From positions 1 through 32,201 of the forward strand of contig BAHV02000024.1 in NCBI GenBank assembly GCA_000508965.1: a stretch of 32,201 nucleotides of DNA, given 5' to 3'. Below, piece after piece: positions 1 to 5,696 of the stretch. The notes below the pieces were generated by a model. The model was given only the letters and a program-made list of their open reading frames with translations. It was not told where the DNA came from and ran no database searches. The position numbers and the translations under genes were made by a program. This DNA comes from Dielma sp000508965 (GTDB taxonomy: Bacteria > Bacillota_I > Bacilli_A > Erysipelotrichales > Erysipelotrichaceae). Every line of letters begins with the position of its first letter. Within the stretch, counting starts at the first letter, position 1.

Positions 1-216
1 AATACTGATTGTTTGACCGATTAAATCCTCAGCTCTAGGCACCGGGACATTGTCAAAAAATCTTGAACGTGTAATAAATTGAGTAGCAACACTATGACCG
101 ATAAAGTATTTCTTTTCTTTGCAAGCTACAAGGTGTAGTTTCACTCCCTCTATTAACTCGCCCGTTTTTTCATTGCTAAACTTTACTTCCTGTAATCCTA
201 CTATTGTAAATTTCAT
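1..216 (-). CDS. Partial small protein of the mobile element, possibly ssDNA-binding
   Basis: An open frame reads leftward from an ATG at 216-214 and runs off the left edge with no stop, giving 72 visible codons starting MKFTIVGLQEVKF. The ATG overlaps the TGA of the upstream HTH gene as ATGA, so the two are probably translationally coupled. The opening beta-rich pattern (xIxGxxxxxF..ktGe.ieGvkl) resembles the small helix-destabilising proteins of filamentous-phage-like and rolling-circle elements in Firmicutes, but this is a resemblance from memory. With the integrase and repressor to its right it belongs to the leftward operon of the integrated element. The C-terminus is not visible, so the family call is weak; that it is a real gene is more secure. 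Confidence 0.5.
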   Translation of the reverse strand, partial: MKFTIVGLQEVKFSNEKTGELIEGVKLHLVACKEKKYFIGHSVATQFITRSRFFDNVPVPRAEDLIGQTISI

Positions 217-401
217 TTTGTATCTTCCTTTCTTGCTCCATTTTTGAGCTTGTCGCTAAAATCGTAATATTCGTTTACTAAAGCTACAGGTACACACGAT
301 TTTGATGGCATTTTATAACTATCATCAACACCATAATAATCAAGTATCTCATGCAATACCCTAGACGCTTGAGACCTGCTGACATGCAATTTCTCTTGCA
401 A
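213..401 (-). CDS. Small helix-turn-helix protein of the mobile element (Cro/excisionase-like position)
   Basis: From the TTG at 401 the frame encodes 62 residues. The segment around LHVSRSQASRVLHEI looks like a helix-turn-helix. No family was recognised with certainty. It sits first in the leftward operon opposite the XRE repressor, where elements of this kind usually carry Cro, an excisionase or a replication activator, and its stop overlaps the next start as ATGA. The start is uncertain. TTG at 401 has no good ribosome site, while a strong AAGGGG lies at 444-439 and the frame stays open above it. A non-standard start such as ATC at 431-429 (7 nt from that site) would give about ten more residues (roughly IEPLFYRIKD). 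The product probably binds DNA, but its target is unknown. Confidence 0.55.
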   Translation of the reverse strand: MQEKLHVSRSQASRVLHEILDYYGVDDSYKMPSKSCVPVALVNEYYDFSDKLKNGARKEDTK

Positions 402-447
402 GTCTTTAATACGATAAAATAATGGTTCGATACTATCACCCCTTACG

Positions 448-530
448 ATTATCCATATATCGCTAACTTATAGCTACATTATAGCGCTATATAGATAAAA
501 GTCAACAAAAAATTATCTATATAGCGCTAA
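448..530. promoter_or_regulatory. Three-copy operator array between divergent element promoters
   Basis: Three copies of a 19-bp element close to TTAGCGCTATATAGATAAT occur: 448-466 (minus orientation, differs at 2 positions), 481-499 (plus orientation, differs at 2 positions) and 512-530 (minus orientation, matches the form given). The last two form a perfect 17-bp inverted repeat, 482-498 with 513-529. Centres are about 31-33 bp apart, near three helical turns. The middle copy lies over the spacer and -10 of the leftward promoter. This is the layout of a lambdoid-type genetic switch; the likely ligands are the repressor at 601-915 and/or the small HTH protein at 213-401. Confidence 0.75.
478..505 (-). 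promoter_or_regulatory. Leftward promoter of the element operon
   Basis: On the minus strand TTGACT (505-500) is followed after 16 bp by TATAAT (483-478). It would start transcription near 471 and read the HTH gene and the partial gene at the left edge. The central operator copy covers its spacer and -10, so repressor binding should block it. Confidence 0.75.
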
Positions 531-568
531 TTTACTAATTTATGTAATTTAATTTAACTATTTATGGG

Positions 569-588
569 TATAATGGTTAACATGGAGG
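569..588 (+). promoter_or_regulatory. -10 box and ribosome binding site of the repressor gene
   Basis: TATAAT lies at 569-574 and GGAGG at 584-588, 12 nt before the ATG at 601. No good -35 is seen at the expected distance. A weak basal promoter that needs an activator, or autoactivation, would fit a repressor gene. The transcript leader would be very short. Confidence 0.5.
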
Positions 589-600
589 TAATTAATTACT

Positions 601-915
601 ATGGATAAACAAGAAATTGAATTTTTAGTTAAAAAAAGGGGTAAATCAAGAAGAAATGCAGCTATTGAAATGGGAATGCCACTATCAACACTAAACCATT
701 TAATAGATAAAGATATTAAAGCTGCAACAGGAAAAAACTTATTAATCTTATCTGATTATTTAAACGTAGAAGTTGATACATTATTAAAAGAAAATTTTAA
801 AAATAAAAACATTATAATAAATGAAATAATAAATAGCTTAAAAGAAATGAATGATAAGCAATTAGAAAATATAAAAATCATAATTCAAAAAATAAACGAA
901 ATAAAAGAGAACTGA
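601..915 (+). CDS. XRE/CI-like repressor of the integrated element
   Basis: A 104-residue protein. Residues about 8-60 form a five-helix Cro/CI-type DNA-binding domain: RGKSRRNAAIEMGMPLSTLN holds the turn and recognition helix, and LLILSDYLNVEVDTLL is the usual XRE tail. The rest (about 65-104) is a lysine- and isoleucine-rich helix that could dimerise. There is no peptidase or sensor domain, so control is by a mechanism other than LexA-type self-cleavage. It is transcribed away from the small HTH gene, across three operator copies, which is the arrangement of a lysogeny or maintenance switch. Its last codons are part of a perfect terminator stem shared with the convergent integrase gene. Base composition is strongly AT-rich, like the integrase and unlike the chromosomal genes to the right. 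Confidence 0.8.
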   Translation: MDKQEIEFLVKKRGKSRRNAAIEMGMPLSTLNHLIDKDIKAATGKNLLILSDYLNVEVDTLLKENFKNKNIIINEIINSLKEMNDKQLENIKIIIQKINEIKEN

Positions 916-930
916 AAAGTTCTCTTTTAT
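901..930. terminator. Bidirectional terminator between repressor and integrase
   Basis: ATAAAAGAGAACT (901-913) pairs perfectly with AGTTCTCTTTTAT (918-930) around a GAAA loop. T-runs occur on both strands. It overlaps the stop codons of both convergent genes, so each transcript ends almost at its stop. Confidence 0.85.
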
Positions 931-2054
931 TTAAAATCATTATTTAAAGCTTGTAAAATATCGTCTTCCGCATTGTCAAACCAATGAGCATAAGTCTTAT
1001 GCAGTGTCTCTACAGTATCACCTAAACGTTTAGCAATATCATAATCATACACCTTTTTACTAATCAAATATGATGCATGAGAATGGCGTAAACAATGAAC
1101 GTGTATTGCAGGTAATAAAGGCATATTTTCAGCAGAAAGTTTATCATTCAAAGCTAAAATCTCATTATAAAAATGACGTCTAAAGCTTTCAGGTGGCAAA
1201 GGATCATAGCAACCAAAAACAAAACAATCATCAGTAAATTTATACATTAATAATTGCTGTCTATACCAATCAACCATTAAAGATAAAAGGATATTAGGCA
1301 TTTTAATAAAACGATTACTATTTTTTGTTTTAGGTGTAGTTATTTTATAACGTGATTTTCCATCTGTTTTATGATTAACAGTTTGATAAATATGAACTTT
1401 ATTATTAATCAAATCTATATCAGACCATTTAAGAGCCAAAGCTTCACCTTTACGGCAACCCATGTAATACAAAAAACTTACAAGCATGTATTCAACAGAC
1501 TTTAAATTACAATTAGTAATAAAATAATTAAATTGCTGTGGTGTCCAAAAAAGAATATCATCCTTCACAATATCTTTATGCATAGGTAAATAAACACCAT
1601 TGAAAGGGTTTTTATCTAAATAATTATTATCTACAGCATAATTAAATATTTTTTTACATGTATAAAATATTTTACTAGTATAATTATGAGAATATTTATT
1701 ATCACAATCTGATATATATTCATTAATCATTTTTTTAGTAATTAAATTTATACGTATACTACCAAATACTGAATTAATCGCTTTTAAGCATATCTTATCA
1801 GTTACTAAAGTAGACTCTTTAATAATACGTTTCTTTACATTAAGATATTCATTAGATAATTCATCAAAAGTAAAATAACTTTCAGAATATAAAATTGCTT
1901 GAACATTCTTCAAAAATATTTCTTCAATTTTTAAAGCTTCTTTCTTACTTTTAGCACCTTTCGCCAATCGTTTATACTGTACTATTTTTCCAGTTACAAC
2001 ATTCTTATATTTCCCCCTATAATAATATTTATTATTAAACTTATAAACCGCCAT
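927..2054 (-). CDS. Tyrosine recombinase/integrase of the element
   Basis: A 375-residue phage-type tyrosine integrase. An N-terminal arm-binding region (about 1-55, starting MAVYKFNNKYYYRGKY) is followed by a SAM-like core-binding domain (about 60-160) and the catalytic domain. Active-site residues are Arg201 in MGCRKGEALALKW, His320 and Arg323 in HVHCLRHSHAS, His352 and the nucleophile Tyr355 in LHKTYAHW. The usual LGH reads LGD (Asp346), a substitution to note rather than a clear loss. It should carry out site-specific integration and, with an excisionase, excision. The gene starts about 115 bp from the 3' end of tRNA-Trp and reads away from it, the standard position for an integrase beside its attachment site. 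It is far richer in A and T than the genes beyond the tRNA, consistent with horizontal transfer. Confidence 0.92.
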   Translation of the reverse strand: MAVYKFNNKYYYRGKYKNVVTGKIVQYKRLAKGAKSKKEALKIEEIFLKNVQAILYSESYFTFDELSNEYLNVKKRIIKESTLVTDKICLKAINSVFGSIRINLITKKMINEYISDCDNKYSHNYTSKIFYTCKKIFNYAVDNNYLDKNPFNGVYLPMHKDIVKDDILFWTPQQFNYFITNCNLKSVEYMLVSFLYYMGCRKGEALALKWSDIDLINNKVHIYQTVNHKTDGKSRYKITTPKTKNSNRFIKMPNILLSLMVDWYRQQLLMYKFTDDCFVFGCYDPLPPESFRRHFYNEILALNDKLSAENMPLLPAIHVHCLRHSHASYLISKKVYDYDIAKRLGDTVETLHKTYAHWFDNAEDDILQALNNDFK

Positions 2055-2100
2055 AGTTACACCCCTTTTAATCAGTATAACACGTAAAAATTATATTTTG

Positions 2101-2132
2101 TATGCATATCAATATGCATAAAATATCAATAT
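2101..2132. repeat. Palindrome and direct repeats upstream of the integrase (possible arm or regulatory sites)
   Basis: TATGCATAT (2101-2109) and ATATGCATA (2112-2120) form a perfect 9-bp inverted repeat with a 2-bp gap. ATATCAATAT occurs twice, at 2106-2115 and 2123-2132, with a 17-bp period. They lie between the integrase start and the tRNA, where arm-type integrase sites, excisionase sites or integrase operators are expected. The role is inferred from position. Confidence 0.45.
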
Positions 2133-2135
2133 ATT

Positions 2136-2157
2136 AAAAAAAACCTTATAAATAAGG
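2136..2157 (-). terminator. Terminator downstream of tRNA-Trp
   Basis: Read on the minus strand, CCTTAT-TT-ATAAGG (2157-2144) is followed by a run of eight T (2143-2136). It lies 14 nt beyond the encoded CCA end and would end the tRNA transcript. Confidence 0.65.
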
Positions 2158-2170
2158 CTTTAACTGTCTA

Positions 2171-2244
2171 TGGCAGGGGTGGAGAGGATCGAACTCCCAT
2201 CAGCGGTTTTGGAGACCGTTATACTACCATTGTACTACACCCCT
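2171..2244 (-). tRNA. tRNA-Trp (anticodon CCA)
   Basis: The minus strand folds as a 74-nt tRNA including an encoded CCA end. Acceptor AGGGGTG pairs with CACCCCT, the D stem is GTAC/GTAT, the anticodon loop is CTCCAAA with anticodon CCA, and the T arm is GGGAG-TTCGATC-CTCTC. The discriminator is G. The first base pair of the anticodon stem is mismatched. Its 3' end faces the integrase, so it is the probable attachment site of the element, whose insertion would have restored the tRNA 3' end. Confidence 0.93.
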
Positions 2245-2262
2245 AAGATTTACTGCTTTAAT

Positions 2263-2291
2263 ACTTTATCACATTTTTTTATCGATGACAA
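2263..2291 (-). promoter_or_regulatory. Promoter of tRNA-Trp
   Basis: On the minus strand TTGTCA (2291-2286), a 17-bp spacer and TAAAGT (2268-2263) lie about 20 nt upstream of the mature tRNA 5' end. Confidence 0.5.
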
Positions 2292-2375
2292 GTAGTTACC
2301 GTGAATAACTTAAAAAGAAATTCAGCCATTTTTTAGTAATTGATGTTTAGAAATATGAATTCTGGAAATAATGAC

Positions 2376-2434
2376 AGTGAAAGTAAAGCGCCGTCCCATT
2401 GAGCGTGATGACCTCAAGGCACTTTACTGACACT
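2376..2434. other. Long imperfect hairpin, possible structured RNA or remnant repeat
   Basis: AGTG (2376-2379) pairs with CACT (2431-2434). After a small internal loop, AGTAAAGCGCC (2382-2392) pairs with GGCACTTTACT (2418-2428) with one mismatch or wobble, and TTGAG (2399-2403) pairs with CTCAA (2413-2417). The total is about 20 paired positions in 59 nt. No T-run follows on either strand, so it is not a simple terminator. No known RNA family was recognised. Confidence 0.35.
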
Positions 2435-2756
2435 CCCTTTTACAATTTGTCAGAAAACAGTCACTTCGGTGGCTGTTTTCTGTTTCTGCCAGCTGCAACA
2501 AGTTTGTATCAACTGGATCATAATTATTCCTGCCATAATACGGACAACAATTAAAATCTTCAAAAAATGCACTTTCATATGGCAGCTTCGCATCACATTT
2601 AGGACAGTGCCAAAGCTTATGATAAACAATAGCTGAAGGACGCATGATAAGAAAACTGACTTCAGTAAGGTTATAAAAGCTTATCAACCTCTCCAGCTGA
2701 TACCCATCAAATGAAAAACAGCTGAAAAATAATAATCGAAATGACACCGCTGCCAT
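2424..2756 (-). CDS. Doubtful hypothetical protein with a degenerate zinc ribbon
   Basis: A 110-residue frame. The middle, WHCPKCDAKLPYES followed by CCPYYGRNNYDP, resembles a zinc ribbon (CPxC ... CPxCG), but the last expected cysteine is a tyrosine. No ribosome site was found for the first ATG or for the internal Met38. The last 20 or so codons run through a perfect-looking hairpin at 2451-2482, which suggests that the end of the frame is not under protein selection. It may be a decaying gene or a chance frame; the cysteine pattern is the only positive sign. The stretch 2245-2803 otherwise holds no gene I can support. Confidence 0.25.
   Translation of the reverse strand: MAAVSFRLLFFSCFSFDGYQLERLISFYNLTEVSFLIMRPSAIVYHKLWHCPKCDAKLPYESAFFEDFNCCPYYGRNNYDPVDTNLLQLAETENSHRSDCFLTNCKRECQ
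2451..2482. terminator. Strong UUCG-loop hairpin, possible terminator
   Basis: CAGAAAACAGTCAC (2451-2464) pairs with GTGGCTGTTTTCTG (2469-2482) around TTCG, with one wobble. The stem is 14 bp and the loop on the plus strand is the very stable cUUCGg type. The T-run is inside the stem rather than after it, so termination efficiency is uncertain. Confidence 0.45.
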
Positions 2757-2803
2757 TCATAAACTGTTTTTTTAATTACCTCTTGGTTTTTTCCCACTGC
2801 TTA

Positions 2804-3322
2804 CTATCGATATATCTTATAAAGCAGCAGCTTCAATTGCTTCCCGCTCTCGGTAACCACCGGATCAAGACCGATCTGTTCACATTCAAATCGCTTTACT
2901 AATGCCAGACTAGCCATATTCCGCTCATCCACAGCGTAGATATAACCATTATATTTCTCTAAATCGTTCAAAAAACTAATCATCGCTGATAATGCCTCAT
3001 AACCGTATCCCTGACGATGACAACTCTCTTTTAGCCACAAACCAACCTCAGGACTTGTCTCTTCAAGCCCAAATACCTCCATGCTGCCAAGAAATTCACC
3101 GTTCTTACTTAAAATAAGCAGCTCCAGCATTCTTCCCTGATGCATCTCATTGACAAATTCATCAACTGATTGTTTGGCTGCGTCTATTGAAGAAAAGGGA
3201 TCAGGATATTGAAGCCGGGCAATTTCTTCAGTAAACTCCTCCGCATAATTTTGAAGATATTGATAATCAAAAGGAACTATCTGCAATCTTTCAGTTTCTA
3301 AATAAAAATTATCTGTTAACAT
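2804..3322 (-). CDS. GNAT-family N-acetyltransferase (RimJ/RimL type)
   Basis: A 172-residue protein of usual size for acetyl-CoA-dependent GNAT enzymes of the Acetyltransf_3 type. It opens with the typical FYLETERLQIVPF strand. The acetyl-CoA-binding region lies around EVGLWLKESCHRQGYGYEAL (residues about 95-115), where RQGYG takes the place of the common RGxGxG/A loop. The segment DERNMASLALVKRFE is the usual N.aS..v..k.GF late motif. The substrate cannot be predicted; members acetylate ribosomal proteins, amino acids or antibiotics. A GGAGGG ribosome site lies just before the ATG at 3322. It is separated from the operon upstream by a terminator at about 3374-3397, so it should be a single transcription unit. 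Confidence 0.85.
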   Translation of the reverse strand: MLTDNFYLETERLQIVPFDYQYLQNYAEEFTEEIARLQYPDPFSSIDAAKQSVDEFVNEMHQGRMLELLILSKNGEFLGSMEVFGLEETSPEVGLWLKESCHRQGYGYEALSAMISFLNDLEKYNGYIYAVDERNMASLALVKRFECEQIGLDPVVTESGKQLKLLLYKIYR

Positions 3323-3373
3323 ATCCTGCCCTCCTGTTAAGTCTATTATAACATTACTCTCACTATTCTAATA

Positions 3374-3397
3374 TATAAAAAACCCGATTAACGGGCT
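3374..3397 (-). terminator. Terminator of the MerR-flavoprotein-CMD operon
   Basis: On the minus strand AGCCCG-TTAAT-CGGGTT is followed by TTTT. It begins just after the stop codon of the gene at 3399-4151. Confidence 0.8.
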
Positions 3398-3398
3398 A

Positions 3399-4151
3399 TT
3401 ACTCAGGCAGGCATTCATTGATGCAATTTAACGCATTCAAGGTACGCGGAAAGCCGATGTGAATCAGACATACAGTGATAGCTTCAATCATTAATTCTTT
3501 GCTGTTGCCAACTCTAGCATTGCCCTGCACATGACTTTTCAGCTGATTTTCACAGCCGCCCAGCGCCGCCAGCACACACAAGGTAATCAATTCCCTTGTC
3601 TTTACATCAAGGGCACCGCGCGTATAAAAATCACCGAAACACATAGCTGATAAAGCATCTTGAATATGCATTTGATTCCTTGGTGCATTAGCCCGCAATT
3701 CATCGATCCGTTCGCCAAAAATCCGTTTCTGCAAAGCCAAGCCCTTCTCAAAACGATCTGATTCATCACTTTGGCGCTGACTTGCAAGCGGCAGCTCAAA
3801 GCCTTCCGCTTTTAATGTCTCATTCACCACATTCACAGCTTCCAGCGCCTTGGAGAAACCGATATATGGCGTACAGTGGATAATCACTTCCTCTATCTCC
3901 TCTGCCTTCAAGCCCGCATTTAAACCCGCATGTACATGTTCAGGCAGCTGATTCAGCGTTTGATTCGTACTAAGCACCGCCAAAGCTATTATCTCACGCT
4001 GCTGATCATTAAGCTGACTTCGGTTATAAATTTCACCATATGCAAATAACTCATAAAGATTTTCTAAATCATGATCAGCCTCATGCATCAGTCCGGCTTC
4101 ACCATACAGCCGTTTAATCTTGTCAGCCGCCGTTCTCTCTCTGTCCATCAT
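3399..4151 (-). CDS. Two-domain carboxymuconolactone decarboxylase family protein
   Basis: A 250-residue protein with two tandem CMD/AhpD-like helical domains. The first spans about residues 30-115 (LNDQQREIIALAVLSTNQ ... HVHAGLNAGLKAEEIEEVI) and the second about 155-245 (LDVKTRELITLCVLAALGG ... LKSHVQGNARVGNSKELMIE). The CxxC of AhpD-type peroxidases is absent, so a thiol peroxidase activity is unlikely; related proteins act as decarboxylases or remain uncharacterised. The start is ATG-ATG just 2 nt after the TAG of the flavoprotein gene, so the two are coupled. As the last gene of the MerR operon it is probably induced by the same signal, perhaps an electrophile or quinone. That link is inferred. 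Confidence 0.88.
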   Translation of the reverse strand: MMDRERTAADKIKRLYGEAGLMHEADHDLENLYELFAYGEIYNRSQLNDQQREIIALAVLSTNQTLNQLPEHVHAGLNAGLKAEEIEEVIIHCTPYIGFSKALEAVNVVNETLKAEGFELPLASQRQSDESDRFEKGLALQKRIFGERIDELRANAPRNQMHIQDALSAMCFGDFYTRGALDVKTRELITLCVLAALGGCENQLKSHVQGNARVGNSKELMIEAITVCLIHIGFPRTLNALNCINECLPE

Positions 4152-4153
4152 AA

Positions 4154-4693
4154 CTATAATACCTTTCTGCCCATCTCATAGGCTTCACGCATGACAGGCA
4201 TTGACTTGATTTCACCTTTTTTCCATGCACCGACCCCATAAATAACACCCTTTTCCACAGGATCTTCTAAACAATCCGTGAAACCGCGGAAGCCTTCAAT
4301 CGTTCTTGTCATCAGTGCCCGATCATTTTCCGCCGCGGCTAGAATATAATAGAATTCTTTATGACTGATTTCCATATATCTTGCGCAGGCGCGGTCAATC
4401 AATGTTTTCATTTGAGCATTCATTGTATAAAAATAAACCGGCGTTGCCATTACCAAACCATCAGCCGCAATCATTTTCTTTAATATCATTGCCATATCAT
4501 CAGCCTGCGGACAAGGCTTGCCAAACTCTGAGCATAAACCGCAGCCGGTACAATAATTTATCTTATAATCACACAAACACAGCTTTTCAACCTGATTGCC
4601 GGCGTCTAAAGCACCGCGCATAAATTCATCACATAACAAATCAGAATTGCCGCCTTTTCTCGGACTTGCCGATAGAATCAGTATATTTTTCAT
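4154..4693 (-). CDS. Flavodoxin-fold NAD(P)H-dependent oxidoreductase with 4-Cys cluster motif
   Basis: A 179-residue FMN_red/flavodoxin_2 protein. The phosphate-binding loop for FMN is ILSASPRKGGNSDLL (residues 5-19), and ATPVYFYTMNAQMKTLIDR (about 84-102) is the flavin-contacting PVY.ftM..qmK..iDR segment. YCTGCGLCSEFGKPCP (about 48-63) supplies four cysteines in the CxxCxxC-x5-C spacing known from iron-sulfur flavoproteins, so a [4Fe-4S] cluster is likely. It probably transfers electrons from NAD(P)H to a quinone, nitro or other electrophilic compound. It lies between the MerR regulator and the CMD gene, with 13 nt to MerR, in one operon. Confidence 0.87.
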   Translation of the reverse strand: MKNILILSASPRKGGNSDLLCDEFMRGALDAGNQVEKLCLCDYKINYCTGCGLCSEFGKPCPQADDMAMILKKMIAADGLVMATPVYFYTMNAQMKTLIDRACARYMEISHKEFYYILAAAENDRALMTRTIEGFRGFTDCLEDPVEKGVIYGVGAWKKGEIKSMPVMREAYEMGRKVL

Positions 4694-4706
4694 TTTTCAC
4701 CCTCAC

Positions 4707-5081
4707 TTATCTAAGCTTTTTCTCTGCCTTCATCAAACCTTTTTCATATTTATCAATTTTTTGATTTAAACGATCCAATGAAAGCTGCATTTCTTTCATT
4801 CTTTCCTGGAGCTGATGTCGCTGTTCAATCAATAATGCCTTGCGCGCATCAATCGTTTCATCTCCCTTTTGAAACAAGGCTACATATTCAATCAACGCTT
4901 CGATCTGAACACCCGCCTTGCGCATACATTTCATTAACTCAATCCAGGCGCATGAATTTTCATCATAATCACGTATGCCGCTTTTAGTTCTTGGTACCGG
5001 CGGTATTAAACCGATGCGTTCATAATATCGCAGGGTATCACTTGTAATATCATATTTCTTGCTGACTTCCGCTATTGTCAT
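4707..5081 (-). CDS. MerR-family transcriptional regulator
   Basis: A 124-residue MerR protein. The N-terminal winged helix-turn-helix is MTIAEVSKKYDITSDTLRYY with ERIGLIPPVPRTKSGIRDY after it, and a long coiled-coil dimerisation helix covers about residues 76-120. The region between holds few candidate ligands; Cys43 and Cys52 are the only cysteines, so metal or thiol-reactive sensing is possible but not shown. It heads its own operon, reading a flavoprotein and a CMD protein. Its promoter has the MerR-type 19-bp spacer, which means positive autoregulation by DNA distortion. Start ATG at 5081 follows AGGAGG. The closest families by operator appearance are the aldehyde/thiol-stress regulators AdhR/NmlR, an association from memory. 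Confidence 0.9.
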   Translation of the reverse strand: MTIAEVSKKYDITSDTLRYYERIGLIPPVPRTKSGIRDYDENSCAWIELMKCMRKAGVQIEALIEYVALFQKGDETIDARKALLIEQRHQLQERMKEMQLSLDRLNQKIDKYEKGLMKAEKKLR

Positions 5082-5104
5082 GCCATTACCTCCTTGTTAA
5101 GCTC

Positions 5105-5135
5105 ATGATAACACTTGGAGTGCACTCCAAGTCAA
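5105..5135 (-). promoter_or_regulatory. MerR-type promoter with 19-bp spacer and palindromic operator
   Basis: On the minus strand TTGACT (5135-5130) and TATCAT (5110-5105) are separated by 19 bp, two more than optimal. The perfect 20-bp palindrome ACTTGGAGTGCACTCCAAGT (5113-5132) fills the spacer and slightly overlaps the -35. This is the hallmark of MerR-activated promoters and identifies the operon as the direct target of the adjacent regulator. Confidence 0.9.
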
Positions 5136-5188
5136 GCCCCCTTCGATCTTTTTATACCTTATGTCAAAGATTAGGCAAACAAATCTAC

Positions 5189-5251
5189 TTGACAACCTAT
5201 ATAATTAGCGATACTATTACTTAGTCGATTAATTATTAGTCGGTTAACTAA
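5189..5251 (+). promoter_or_regulatory. Promoter and tandem MarR operators of exporter cassette 1
   Basis: TTGACA (5189-5194), 17 bp, TACTAT (5212-5217). Just after it lie two related elements, TTAGTCGATTAATTA (5221-5235) and TTAGTCGGTTAACTAA (5236-5251). The second is an inverted repeat TTAGT-N6-ACTAA. They cover the expected start site, so MarR binding would repress. A similar element precedes the second cassette at 12405-12420. Confidence 0.8.
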
Positions 5252-5264
5252 ATGGAGGTTGTTC

Positions 5265-5696
5265 ATGACACCACGTGACATTATACGCAAAATACATGCT
5301 TTCAATCGTCTGCATGGCTGTGAAATAAGACGAATCATGGAAAGTGAAGGTTTATATTACGGACAGCTGCCGATTCTAGAAATTGTTTCTGAGAAAGGAA
5401 AATGCACTCAGAAAGAAATTGTTGAGGAATTAAAGGTTTCGGCGCCAAGTGTCGCTGTCAGCGTCAAACGGCTGGTTAAGCATGGTTATCTGATCAAAAG
5501 CAATGATGAAAAGGATCAGCGGGCAACCCTGGTCAGCATCAGTGAAAAGGGTCAGTCTGTCACAAATGCCTGCCGCAAAAAATTTAATGAACTGGATGAT
5601 CGCTTATTTGCTGATTTCAGTGAAGCAGATAAGGAACAATTATCCGCGTTGATCGGTAAACTTAATCAACAACTTGAAAAGGAGGGACAACAATGA
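5265..5696 (+). CDS. MarR-family regulator of exporter cassette 1
   Basis: A winged-helix MarR protein of 143 residues from the ATG at 5265, which has GGAGG (5254-5258) 6 nt upstream; a TTG at 5259 in frame is less likely. The recognition helix is in VEELKVSAPSVAVSVKRLVK, and the wing in SNDEKDQRATLVSISEKG holds the conserved D-x-R signature (DEKDQR). N- and C-terminal helices would form the dimer. Its stop overlaps the exporter ATG as ATGA, so the regulator is co-translated with its presumed target and probably autorepresses through the operators at 5221-5251. Ligands of such proteins are usually small aromatic or lipophilic compounds, likely also exporter substrates, but none can be named here. 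Confidence 0.9.
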   Translation: MTPRDIIRKIHAFNRLHGCEIRRIMESEGLYYGQLPILEIVSEKGKCTQKEIVEELKVSAPSVAVSVKRLVKHGYLIKSNDEKDQRATLVSISEKGQSVTNACRKKFNELDDRLFADFSEADKEQLSALIGKLNQQLEKEGQQ

